From: Cladobotryum mycophilum
Taxonomy: Eukaryota > Ascomycota > Sordariomycetes > Hypocreales > Hypocreaceae
DNA length: 64,000 nt
Assembly (NCBI GenBank): GCA_036429605.1
Contig: CM071590.1
Coordinates: forward strand, 3,348,001 to 3,412,000
Direction of reading: 5' to 3'
The stretch's first letter is position 1. Each line of letters starts with the position of its first letter. Positions 43,846 to 55,550 of this stretch are shown piece after piece. The notes below the pieces were generated by a model, which was not told the origin of the DNA, searched no databases, and was given only the letters and a program-made list of their open reading frames with translations. The position numbers were made by a program, and so were the translations under genes.

Positions 43846-46800
43846 TTAATATTGCAGCCGAATGTTAGGCTGGCTCTGCATATGTGATACTGGATAACTT
43901 GGTCGGGGAGAGACACTGCGACCAGAGTGCACCGATGGGCTGGGAGATCTGCCTCTTGCGCTAGCCATGCTATGTGTTGAAAGCTGACGTCCGTGCCCAT
44001 GCGGTGTCGAGGCGACGGCTGCTCGTTGTTGAACATACTGCTCGGGACTCAATCCTTGAGATCGCTGTGGGGTAGGCGGGCTCGCAGGTTGCCATGCCAT
44101 CGTCGCCTTGACCTGCGAACCTTGTCTCTCATGACTTGTACGAGGTCGTGGCCCAGCATCAGCGCGAGACGCAGAGTGCTGCTTATTAAAGATGGAAGGA
44201 GCACCATAGTTGATGGTTGGGCCAAAATCAACATCTGGAATGTGAAAATCGGCGTTAGACATTGAATCGTCAGCACCGCCAATCGTCTTCAGAACACCAG
44301 CCCGAGGTCGCTCCACGTCTCTCTTCGGAGGCTCGCTTCGCTGCTTATATTGTTGATGCGGCGGAGGAGGCGGAGGCAGATGACTTAATGCTTCAGCAGT
44401 ATCTCTATCGTACTGCTCTCGAGACTGAGAGGTATAATGTTCGATGATATCATTTGGCGTGATACTCTTATGCTTGGTCTCCTCGGAGAATCGTGTAGGA
44501 AGAGGCTTACGAAGAGGCGATCCTTGAGACCCGGCACCAGGTCCAGATCGATCTTGCGAAGGAGGGATGTTTGGTAGAGGTCGCGGACTGGGTGGAACCT
44601 GAATCTGCGGTCCACCATTAGCTCCTGGAGGATACGGCGACCGACGGCCCTCGGAACTTAGTGGACGCTGATCATTTTGCCCGGGTTCGTAAGGAGATCG
44701 CGAACGCTGGGCCGAGTGAGTGGAAGGTGGTCGATATTGAGAATGGGTTGAAAGGGGTCGGTTAGCTGAGTGGGTGGAGGGAGGGCGATTAGCCGAATGA
44801 CTCGACGGTGGCCTGTCTCCATATCCACGATTCTGATCGGGGGGTCCAAAAGCCTCGCGGGAATGGTTTTCATTGAAATAGGGCCTTACAGGGCTGGTAT
44901 GAGGGGGCACAGCAGGCCCGTTAAGAGTATCGTCTGCCGTACTAGAGTAGAGACCCAGGCCGCTGGGCTCCTTGACTCCACTGGCTTTGGCCATTTGAAC
45001 AAGAGTGTTGCTCGAAAGTCTGCTATTCATTCGACGCAGCTCAGGGGAATGGTATGGTTTACTCGACGGGCGATCCTGTGAATTGTGGCTGAACGCCGGA
45101 GGTCGTGAGACCGGCTCGGGAGTATGTGATGGTCTCATTGCCTCGACAGGACTTGGTGTGGAATTTCGACCATCGTCCGAACTCACTGACGCACCCCTTT
45201 CCCGATTGACGATGTTGAGGTGTGTCTGAATGCCATTTGGTGAACTTGAATACAGACGCTCCGGGCTACCAGACTCGGAGGAGTGGCGAAGATGGCGCGA
45301 ATGGGGTCCCTCGCTCTCGCCTGTGAACCCCACCCTTTGCTTAGCAAGTACATTCATTCCAGCAAAGCTCAATCTATTACTTGTTCTGCTTGCACTGCGT
45401 GAGTGAGATCGTGTCCGTACGCCTTCGTCCCTAGAGTTCATTCGAGTCCTAGTGGCTTCCTTGAGGCGCTTGCGCCAATCTCTCTCCTTGGCACCTCCGT
45501 CTGCTTGCAAGAGCCCAATAATATCTTGAAGTTCCAAGTAGCCATATTGCTTGTGCTTAGGCATGGCAAACATGAGCGATCTAGAGTCCAAAATGCTGGC
45601 AATGAGCCTGCCCGGTCGTCCATAGAGTCCAAAGGTGTCCCATGTTGGGAACAAAAATTGCATCATGGTTTCAAATCCACTGATAGCAGGACGGGTTTCG
45701 GGCATGATGAATACAAAGCCCTCCGAGGAAGATGGTGGCTCGGTGTGAATGGCAATATCGCCTTCAATCTTGATGAGTGTTGACGCATCAACCAAGGATT
45801 TTGCCTGTGGGTAAATGGCGTATGCAGAGTAGGCATCAGAAATAGAAGCAATTGGCAGGGCTTTTTTCTGCTTCTTTCCCTCAATTTTGGCGTCATAGAA
45901 TTTGATGTCTCCCTTCAATACGGGGACAGGTGATCGGTCGTAAGCAGATCTCTTCTTCAGCTCCTTTTGAAGCTTGGCGTATTCCTTCTCATCCGGCGGG
46001 GTGATGACACACCAGCAGCGTCTCCAGGGGACACCGGCACCAAACCGGACTCTGGCCCATACCTCCGTCTTGAATCGCGACCTCTCCATAATGATGTTGA
46101 TGTTGTTGAGCGACTTACCCTTGCCAGCAATCAGCGCTCCGGTGTACGCCTCTTGCAGCGCGGAATGTTCAAACATGGCCAATCGAATTGCAGCGGTCCA
46201 CTCGAGGAGAGAGTCATGGGAATTGAAATGAAGCAAATATCGGTTTCTACCAGCAGTAGAGATACTCAAAATATTCTGCAGGGGTTGCTCGTCATTGGAT
46301 CGTGTAGGTAAAGATTCAATCTGCCGACATGTTAGAGATTTTGTTGTAGTATTATGAAGCGCGTGAGGTTCTTACCATCTTTATAGAAGCATCTGTGAGA
46401 TTGATAAACTTGGGGAGAACCTCGCCATCTTCGCCAGCAGCATCGAGTTCTGCCGCATCCCACAGCGACAAAACTGTGCCAACAAGCTGAGCAAAGCATT
46501 CGGTCCATGTTCTGTCTGGGTTCGGTTTGCCCTCTATATCACGATGTCGAGGTTAGCATGGTCTTGGGCGCTACGGGTCCCTCAAGTAGGTAATGTTGGT
46601 TTTGAACGTACGAGTATTTTGGTCGTCAAGTTTAAGGAAATAACCCTCGTGATATAGTCTATTCGATTGACTGTTGAGAAAGGTAAAGATGGGCAGTAGC
46701 TCCGGAATGGTATCCTCGTTGATGTCCATAATGGACGGCTGGTATGTTTGTACTATAGACATGGGTCGTGAATTGCTTCTCTGACGCTGATGAGGTGGGC

Positions 46801-46990
46801 TGTTTCGGGGAGGACTGTTCATTGGGGTTCCATAATCGGAATTCGAAGGCGGCGTTACAGGACGGCGCAGGTCGGGTTGGCGATTCTCAAGGGTGGCCGG
46901 CTTGATGTTGGAATAAGGGGAATCGCTAGGTGGTGTATCAGATGCCGGCGGTGGTGACGGTGTCTTGTGTCCAGCTGAAAACTGGGACAT
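43846..46990 (-). CDS. PH-domain protein, Caf120/Skg3-like
   Basis: The protein resembles the yeast Caf120/Skg3 family, associated with the CCR4-NOT complex and bud-neck/cell-wall functions. Exons are 46990-46612, 46533-46376 and 46320-43846, with introns of 78 and 55 nt, giving 1003 residues. A Pro/Ser-rich N-terminus (KTPSPPPASDTPPSDSPYS) leads into a first PH domain (about 110-235: LYHEGYFLKLDDQNT, WTECFAQLVGTVLSLWD, NRYLLHFNSHDSLLEWTAAIRLAMFEH). A second PH-like block follows (FKTEVWARVRFGAGVPWRRCWCVITPP...GDIKFYD). The C-terminal half is disordered and rich in Ser, Pro and Arg, with four imperfect NRPPSTHSA repeats near 44690-44810. A start 13 codons further upstream through a 16-nt exon at 47410-47395 is possible (see findings). 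Confidence 0.88.
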
Positions 46991-47065
46991 GAACGAAAGA
47001 ACTGTATATGCGAATAGGTGCGTCGCCTAGTCAGCCACAAGTATTTCTCTGAGCAGCATTGGAGG

Positions 47066-47095
47066 AGGTGGTGGTGGAGGTGGTGGTGGAGGCAA
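47066..47095. repeat. GGA/GGT trinucleotide repeat
   Basis: A run of GGAGGTGGT-type triplets upstream of, or in a leader intron of, the PH-domain gene. Confidence 0.8.
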
Positions 47096-50000
47096 AGCAC
47101 GATGCGACATGTGTGAGCATGCCATGCCCATCCAAGACTAATAGCGTGAGCCAACTGATGGCTCACTCTGTATCATTGGATTGGCTTCTTTTGGGAGGTG
47201 TTTGACTTGGGGGGTCTCTAGCGGCGGCACAACTGGCACCTAACTAAGATAGATTGGGGGGACCCCGGGGCAACCATACAAGGGTGTCTCAGTAGTCTCA
47301 GTGGAAAGGTATTGGATTGGGAGTGGGCTCGTGACTTTTGACGAATGCAACTGAAACTGGAATGGGGAATAATAATAATAGATGGAATACGAACCTCGAT
47401 TGCGACCCATCTTTGCGCTCCGGGCTTCACGCTCGTAGGCGGAAGATCTGTGGGATGGGGGGTGGTTGAGGATTGAGACAAGAGCAGAGGCTTGGTTGAG
47501 CCCCCGGTGAATAAAAAGAACCCGGATTATATGTTGAAATCTTGGTTTATTACTCGTAGGATATCATCAAAAACAAAATGATGTTGTTATCCCTTTTTGC
47601 TGGTGCTGCTGCTGCTGAAGACTACAGCAAAAAAGAGAGACAAGTGGCGGAGCCGGTGTCAAGTCCGGGGCGGGTTCGGCGGCGGTTAAACGAGCGAAAA
47701 CGTAAGATGTATTTCTCCTTGGTAGTATCGAGATGCTGGGGCCCGGCTCCAGGTCGTCTTTTTATGAATTTTGTTCGTCGTCGTAAGCTTTTGTCGTGAA
47801 GGGTACTCGGTACAGGTAATGCACGCGACGTATGCTGCTTGCCGATGCCTCGTATTCCCGACAGAGAGAGAGAGAGAGAAAGCAAGCAAGTGCAAGTAAA
47901 ACTTGACTTATGCAGGTCGGCCGGCTGTAAGTTATTTATGATTAATTACTTGGTCCAAAAACAAACTCGGCGGAAAGTGCGCTCGCTCTGAACGGATGTG
48001 CCGGAGCCGTCAGAAAACTGGCATGACAAGGAAGACCCCGTTGCAAAAGTGCCAAATATTGGATTGACTTGGACTTGTCTACAACAACTTGGAGAGTACT
48101 TGTATGTCATGTCTCGTTGTTCCTTGGCACAAAGCAGAGAATAGTGGAATAAGAAGGGGTTGGTTGAACCAAAACGTAAAAGCAGCTAAAACTCACTCAC
48201 TCACAATGCAGTAGCTGCTATTTCCTGTTCCCTCTTCCCTTTTCTGTTTCCCTGTTCTTTTTTTCTCCCCCGAGAGGCGCAGTTCGTTTGGAGACTTGTA
48301 TGAACCCGAAATCCGCAAGTCGTAAGGTACTCGAGTCCGCAGTCAGGCAATCGGTTCGTATTTGCGCGACTGATAATAAAATAATATTGGGAGGGAGGCC
48401 GCTGCTAGTACAAGTAGGTAGGTAGTTGAGGAGAGGGTACCGTATCGCTATCGCCAAGGGTAGGTTATTGTTTGTTAGGTCGATGATGATGAATGACCAG
48501 AGCGAAATGAACCCGAAATTATGGACGACAGATTTGGTGTAGAACAAGCAACCAAGAATTTATAGTAATGAATAATAAGAATATTGGCTGAAAGCGAGTG
48601 AAGCATGCTCGACGTCACCAAACGGCAGATTGGCGGAAGTCTAACAAGTCGGATGTCAACGCCAGTCTTGGAAAAACCGGAGTACAAGGTACTAGATGGT
48701 TTGGTATAGAAGATCGTCACCGCGACGTCGACGTATGTATGTATGCACGTATGTAAGTAGATGAAGAGAGGGAAAAAAGAATGGATCAACCCCTTTGTAT
48801 ATGTATATACTTGTAAAAATAAGAAGAAGAAAAAGACGCAGACCAGCCAGAAGAGACAAGTTCAAGCGCGGGCTTCACAATTGGCCAAACGGCTCCTTTT
48901 TAACCATGAAACAAAAATAACCTCTTGCAAAAAGCAGGAACATGGGAATCATCCGGCCCTTTTTCCCTTTGTCTTGAAGACACCTTCGTAGGGACCTCGT
49001 GCGCACCCAAATACGGGGTCAGCAGCGCAGTGCACTATGGGCAGCTTCGGCGCTTGCGTCGTGTTGGATGTCCACCGCATCGGATGCCCCATAAAACAAG
49101 GCTCCATAGAGTTCCATTCGATGCGACTTGTACCAGAAGTAATCAGAAGCAATGAATAGTCACTAATCTCCTTCAAGGAAAGCCATGTACAACATAAGCA
49201 GTCATCAGGTATTCTGTGGGTGCTTCTCTCACGGTTCGCCGGCCGGGTTCACTGCAGCGAGTAGAAACTAGGCATTAGCGACAGCTCCGGATGCGCCGCT
49301 GATGGACGCCCCTGCCGGCGCTGGCTCACGCTGGTCTGGGTCGTACAGATACCTACCCAACTGGGGCAGCGCAGCGTTTCCAGCACCCATACCTCCACTA
49401 CCTACAAGTAATTACTCTGTACTCTGTACTCCGTGGGCTCCTTGAGACACAAACCTCAAATCCATGATCCGTGGGGGGATCCTTTAGCGGAAGACGCCAG
49501 CGGGCATCCACACCTTGTTGGGGAAAAAACAATGCTAGAGAGCGGCTTGAGAGGGTTACGTGGTCTCGTGTTGGAACTAACAGAGCAAGCGAATAGGTAG
49601 GTTAAGATACTTGTAGGTAAGTACGGGGTGTATGCTGAATAATAACAGCAAACAAAAACAAGCAACGCATCAGTTATCACACATCCACCTATGGCATGGC
49701 AAAGTTCCCATCCCGCCCGTTTCCTAGCTGTATGTATGTGTGTATGTGCTCCGTATGTAAGCTCAAGCGAGAAGCTTGCCGCCAGCATCTCGGCGTTTCG
49801 CTATTCCCCTGTGTGTGTTCAGTGTGCTCTGTGTGCCCCCCTCCCCTCCAGTTATGGGCGGCGGATCCTCCCCCAGGACGCTCAGAGCAACGTCTGGGCC
49901 ATCCATTCATTCCCTTCTCCACCGCTCCGTCCGTAGCGCCAGGGACTTTGCCGTTTCGTGGATCCGTGGGCCGCAAGTCATGACTGGCTGTTGTTGAATT

Positions 50001-50403
50001 TTACAAATGCTGCATACCGCCGTCTCAAGGGGAGCAAATGACGATTGCACTGCTCTAACCTGCTGTATCAATCAATCAATCCATCCATCCGCGCCCTTGT
50101 TTCCTCCCTTTTTCCTATAATACGCCACGACGCGCAATCCTTTTACATGAGCTGAGGGGTTTCTTCTTGTTTTTTATACTCAAGCGCCTTGGCTCCTCGG
50201 CATTTCAAACTTTTTGACCACGTATTGTCATTTCTCTGACTGCTGTGGAGAGGCGGCGCTGCAGGTGAGGAGCGCCAATATCGTCCGTTGGAAAGTCTCT
50301 TGCGCCAACGATACGACGTGCATGTCTTGGCATTAGTCTGTTCAGCAATGGGTGGGAAAATGCATCCGGCTATTAGGAAATGCCAAGCACAGGTACAGGT
50401 ACT

Positions 50404-50439
50404 CACTTACTCACTCACTCACACACACACACACACACG
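50404..50439. repeat. (ACTC)n / (CA)n microsatellite
   Basis: Three to four ACTC units run into about nine CA units in intergenic DNA. Confidence 0.85.
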
Positions 50440-51975
50440 TTTTGTGTGTTGAAACTTTGTCTTCTTGGCTTTGAAAATGCTTGGCTGTGTAAGACACTCG
50501 CTTTGATTTGATATTTTTTACCCAAGAACTTCTCAGGCACAGCACATAGCCTCGATGGCTATGCAAACTGAAACATCAAAACGGAGACATATCTAACATG
50601 TAGATATGGAGTAGGCAGTGCACCATTCTGCTGGCGGGTATTTGCACCAGGTTGGATCTGGGGTATTATAGTTGCGTACTGACAGCGAGCCATCCGAATT
50701 ACCCTGTGCCATGTAATCTATCTCACTGAATGTATCCGCCAAACAAAGTGCTCATACTTAGATACACTATCTATCTATTACCGGGAATGGCCTGTAGCAT
50801 TCAACATTAAGGGAGAGGCCGCAGAACTGATGGCCGCGTTGACACCCATGGATCTCGGATCGCAAGCGCCGATGACCCTAGCAGAAGATGCAAACTGACG
50901 TCATGGAGGTCCCTTGAAGCATAACTGTCAATGTCATGCAATCTAGAGGTAGGTCTGGTCCTGTTTACTCCGTATTGTAAGCATCATGATGCCGCGTAAG
51001 GTCTGTCCATCTTCTATATATTTAGTAAGAAGGATTAGGGGCAGATTTATATCATACGCATATCTCGGCACGTTGAATTAAGGTGAGCAGTTATTTAGTA
51101 TAGTAGATCTGTCCCAGCCGGCCAAGTTTCACGGAGAGGCCCCCGAACGGAGCACGTCTAGCCGGCCATTTTCAGCTGATCAGCACTCACTACGGAGTAG
51201 AGGGCATCTACTCCACCAATCTATTGTTTATACGTCAGTGGTACTTGTTTGTGAGACGCGTTGTATTTCAATGTCAACATCGGATCGTCCGGGACTCTCG
51301 GTGGTCCCATGTCTGATAGATGTCATTGAAGAGTTTCTTTGCATGACTAGTGGAAATAACCATATCTGATTCTCACCACTTCCGCCGATATTTTGCAACC
51401 ACTACCTGGTGGTTCGTCGGGCTGTGCAATGAGTATGACGAGCTATCTGATCATTTCTTAGAGTGATTACCCTCCACAGCTTTAACTCTGCTCGTAATTA
51501 TCCTCTTCATGTTTTGGTGTTAGTATTGTCAAGTTTAGTTCATTCTAGTGCCCGCCATGGCTGTCTTAAAACCCATCAACTAAGCACAAGGCGGGCTGAA
51601 TTTAATCACTAATAAACATACCAATAGAAAACTGGCTAAATCTCACATGGGAAGAAATAATAATTAATACTTTCATAATGTCAAAGTTAGTGAAACCGTT
51701 GAATTTTGAATGTAAACTCTGGGAGATTGCCGTATTGTAGGGTAAGCTGCGAAGTACTACCAGGTAGTCTACATATTGTCGGTTATCGATAAGCAACCAT
51801 AAGCTCCGAAAAAGGACGGTGCCACGTGACATCACCCAATGTCGTATTATCTCCATAAGCTATCAGAGAGATCTCTTATCTGGGATGCAGCAGTGGTCAA
51901 CATCCTAATCGCAAGTTCGCAACTAGGAACCGCCAAGGCAGTGGTCAACGACCCAACGGGTCAGTGTTTCCGTAC

Positions 51976-53237
51976 ATGGTTCGAATGCGCAAGTTACACC
52001 CTCCTGAGCTGGCGGCTATCCTGAGATCTTCATCGCGACCGCAGCTATTCCATAACCCGCTATGGCGGGGCCGCCCCGAGAAGCGGTATGTCTCCTCGTC
52101 TCAAGGATCTCGTTATGGAAAGCCTCCATTTCGATTCGAGACCGGCATTGGACTGTTTGCTAAGCGGGCACCACGACCGTTCCCTCCACCGTTCCTATCT
52201 CCTCCATCCGTCTCCTTCTCCGATCCTCTGAGCACCCACCACCAAAGCCGCGACCGCCGAGCCTTTGTCAACGGAGAGTTGATCAGAGGACTTACCAATG
52301 GCGACGATGCGGTGTACGCAAGCGATTACTTTATATGTGCAAATGATGGTGTTGGCGCATGGGCTGCCCGTCCACGAGGCCACGCCGGGTAATAAATGAA
52401 TACACTAGTTACGTAGTAGGGAAGCGCCCCTAACAAGTAAACAGGCTGTGGTCTCGATTGATCTTGCACTTCTGGGCCACTGCGATTGAGGATGAATCAA
52501 GCCGACATCTCCTGGAGCAGGTGGAGTACCAGCCCGACCCCATTACCTCCCTCCAGACCGCGTTCGAGCAAACCCAAGAGGCGACGGGTGCACACGACTG
52601 GCAGGGGACGACGACAGCATGCGGTGCGCAGCTACACTACAAGATGGTGACCGAGGCAGGTCGAGAAGAGCCAGCTCCTGTGCTGTACGTGACAAATCTT
52701 GGCGACTGCCAAATCTTGGTTCTTCGTCCCCAAGACCAAAAGATCGTATACAAGACAAAGGAGCAGTGGCATTGGTTTGACTGCCCACGCCAGCTAGGAA
52801 CGAACAGTCCGGACACGCCGAGAGAAAACGCAGTTCTTGATGCCATTGACCTGGAAGTCGGTGATGTGGTGCTTGCGATGAGTGACGGCGTGATTGATAA
52901 CCTCTGGGAGCACGAGATTGCCGATAGAGTATTCAAGAGCATCAAAGAATGGAAGTCGGGTAATAACGACCAATTTCAGAAGAACGCACTCGGAAGACGG
53001 AATGAGGGAATGGAAACTACAGCTCAGGACCTAGTCGCGGCCGCCAAGGCCATAGCTACGGATCCCTTTGCTGAGAGCCCATACATGGAGCATGCTATAG
53101 AGGAGGGATTAGCCAGTGAAGGAGGTAGGTGTTTGAACGTTTCCCGATATCCTTGACGCAGATACTTACGATTGTCACGAACAGGAAAGTTAGACGACAT
53201 CAGCGTTGTTGCAGCAATATGCGTCAAGAACGAGTAA
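51976..53237 (+). CDS. PTC7: PP2C-type protein phosphatase, mitochondrial (PTC7/Azr1-like)
   Basis: This Mg/Mn-dependent Ser/Thr phosphatase resembles yeast Ptc7 and fission yeast Azr1; Ptc7 acts in mitochondria, where it activates coenzyme Q synthesis. Exons are 51976-52388, 52445-53124 and 53185-53237, with introns of 56 and 60 nt, giving 381 residues. The N-terminus MVRMRKLHPPELAAILRSSSRP is basic, lacks acids except one Glu, and fits a mitochondrial presequence. PP2C metal-site motifs are visible: NDGVG (Asp124), TNLGDCQ (Asp225), MSDGVIDN (Asp285) and DDIS (Asp369). A second in-frame ATG at 51985 is possible. Upstream there is little in-frame sequence before a stop. UTP23 follows 400 bp downstream on the same strand. 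Confidence 0.93.
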
Positions 53238-53637
53238 TGCCTTTGTTCGTGTTGATATTTGGAATATAGAGTGTATGATTCAGCACTTTGAATTTGATAT
53301 TTGGAGCATTTTCGACACTACATAGATGGATATGTTAAGGTCAATCGGACATTGGATCAGCATAATTAAACATGACATTTAATCTGGGTATATCATTATT
53401 AGAACAATTGAACTGGGTCTTGAACTAAGAGCAATGGATCATTGTTCCTGCATGCAAAATGCGGGGCGTCAACCAGAGCGGAATTGAACCGCTTTATCAC
53501 ACGTGCTCCACTCTAGCGATAAGAAATTTATTTCGCCAAGCTCAGAATGAGCTTTCAGAACCTGCATGTGCAGCGAGTGAGTCTCGGTTTACACCTTAAA
53601 CCATCTAGTCTTCACATACCGAAAAGGCCAATTCAAA
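53238..53637. other. Intergenic region with a tRNA-like fragment
   Basis: This 400-bp tandem spacer is AT-rich. On the minus strand around 53470-53520 a perfect T-arm-like hairpin with a B-box-like GGTTCAATTCC occurs, but the sequence lacks a matching acceptor strand and has too short a gap to the A-box-like part. I treat it as a tRNA-like remnant at most. Confidence 0.3.
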
Positions 53638-54604
53638 ATGAGAGGCAAACGCTCAAAGCAATACCGCAAGCTCATGGAGCAATTCTCCTTGACGTTTGGC
53701 TTTCGCGAACCATACCAGATCATAGGTAAGTCTGAGTCCCTCTGAAGACCGACTACTGTTGATGACACTCGAGGCTAACATATTGAAGTGGACGCTGAGA
53801 TGGTTCAAGATGCGACTCGATTCAAGATGGATTTAGCAGCTGGGTTGCAAAGGACAGTTCACGGAAAAGTCAAGCCCAGTACGTTGTCAGTCGTCTTTCC
53901 GGATCAGATTGTCCCTAACAGTTGTAGTGATTACTCAATGCGAGATTCGAAAATTATATGCGCGCAAAGACCAACCTGGAGGAAACGATGCCATTGAGTT
54001 GGCAAAGGAATTTGAAAGAAGACGTTGTGGTCACCACCCAGACGAATACCCAGAGCCCCTCGAGACGATCGAATGCATAAAATCTATAGTTGACCCCAAG
54101 TCAACAGGGCAGAACAAGAATCGCTATGTGGTCGCAAGTCAGAGCCTAGACGTCCGACGTATGCTACGGGGCATTAAGGGAGTTCCGTTAATATACATCA
54201 AGCGAAGCGTCATGATCCTGGAACCAATGGCAGACGAGAGTGCTGAAGTTCGTCAGAGGGAAGAGCGGGACAAATTTAGGGCGGAGCTGAAGAAAAACTA
54301 TGGGAAGCGGAAGAGAGAACAAAAAGACGAGGGCGAGGAAGGCGGAGAAGTCGAGAAGAAACAGACGGGATCCGAGGAATCCTCAGCAGCTGCTAAGAAG
54401 CCCAAGAAGCCCAAGGGTGCCAAGGGAGTGAACCCACTGTCGGCGATGAAGAGAAAGAAGACGACAAAGGAGGGGCCAAAGAAGAAGATTACACCGAAGG
54501 AGGCGGACGTAGTATCAGATGCGCCGGCCAAACGAAAGAGGCGGAAGAAGGTTAACTCTGAGAATGGGCCGGCGGCGGCGACTGCTGGTGATGATGATAG
54601 CTGA
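53638..54604 (+). CDS. UTP23: rRNA-processing protein UTP23
   Basis: UTP23 is a PIN-domain protein of the small-subunit processome, needed for early cleavages of pre-18S rRNA and release of snR30, in the nucleolus. Exons are 53638-53725, 53789-53878 and 53928-54604, with introns of 63 and 49 nt, giving 284 residues. It starts MRGKRSKQYRKLMEQFSLTFGF, the typical opening. The PIN fold covers about 25-160 (YQIIVDAEMVQDA, VKPMITQCEIRKLY, CGHHP, NRYVVASQSLDVRRMLRGIKGVPLIYI). UTP23 lacks the full set of PIN catalytic acids found in its relative FCF1/UTP24. The C-terminal 110 residues are highly charged and Lys-rich (several KKPKKPKGAK and KRKRRKK clusters), fitting a nucleolar signal. Confidence 0.95.
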
Positions 54605-55550
54605 AGCGATTGTTCGTCATGTGGTTTTTGAAGATGGAACGGAAAAACACCTGGGTGCGAGATGTAGTGTCTACTTTTACATACGGAGTTGGACGTCATA
54701 TAGAAATGAACGAGCCTTAGTTAATGTACGAAGAAGCCATGCTTTATGTCAAATCAAGTTTAATGCATGTGCCTTAGGATTTCTACAAGCTATACCTCTT
54801 GGATGTTGGTTGGATGAACAAAATATTCACGTAAAATTCCCCTATTAAAAGGAAAGTTTCGTATGCAAACTGAAACTCTTGGCGAGGAACGTGCAGTGCC
54901 AGTGTTCTAAAGCTCTCGAACGAGAGTCGATGCATCATGGAGGTCAGGACTGAAGAGTTATCCCCCCACTCAATTCTTACAGGTCACTCACTCACTTGGC
55001 GTGTAAGTCTGCTGATTTTCCATGGAGGTAAAAATCCCCTCAGATTGAGTTTGGATGTAAGCACAGCCTTAGTTTGCCGTTTTATAGCACAATCCATCTT
55101 ACCTCATCCTGATTGCAAGACGGCTGAGTTGAAGGATGATCCCAACCTGCAAGCAGAAGATGTTTGAAATGAAGGGCACACCCCAAGCAACTAAGCCACT
55201 GTTCACACCAGTGTCTGGAATTTTAGTGGCAATTACGTGACTTTACAGGGGACACGCCCCCGGAATGTGCATGCCGAATCCAATCCATCCAACGCAACCT
55301 ATGTGACTGTTTCGTACGGAGGGAGTCTCCTCCCTCTCTCCCTCCCTGGCCAAATTAATTTAACGACGTAACCGCAGTTCGCGGGACACCGCCCACTTTC
55401 CCATTTACTACTCTCCCTTTTGATTTTTTCCCCCTTCGCGATTCCCATGCTGATTGATGTTATCACGTCCCATCCCATGTTTCTGTACTCTGTCGACTTG
55501 GATGTGGACGTGATAATAAGACCTTCTTCCCAAAGATTGGGTCTGTGAGA
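54605..55550. other. Intergenic region
   Basis: No supported gene. It contains the UTP23 3' UTR on the left and, on the right, a CT-rich patch near 55318-55350 and AT-rich sequence before the start at 55551. Confidence 0.4.

Larger units (their letters stand above)
46991..51975. other. 5 kb interval without a supported gene
   Basis: The left 500 bp is promoter/leader of the PH-domain gene and includes a GGA/GGT repeat (about 47066-47095). Beyond that I see only short open frames, GTAG/GTAC-rich patches (48405-48430, 49400-49435), GTAT repeats near 48733-48755 and 49728-49746, a (CA)n run at 50421-50439, and two exact TACTCCGTA/TACGGAGTA nonamers (50966-50974, 51191-51199). The stretch from about 50900 to 51800 is AT-richer than average and may be relic sequence, but I cannot identify any element in it. 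Confidence 0.35.

Noticed and set aside
53465..53525. tRNA-like sequence on the minus strand (perfect T-arm hairpin, B-box-like GGTTCAATTCC, A-box-like TCGCTAGAGTGG)
   Set aside because: The acceptor 3' strand CTGGTTG has no matching 5' strand, and only about 17 nt separate the A-box-like and B-box-like parts, too few for an anticodon arm. At best a remnant.
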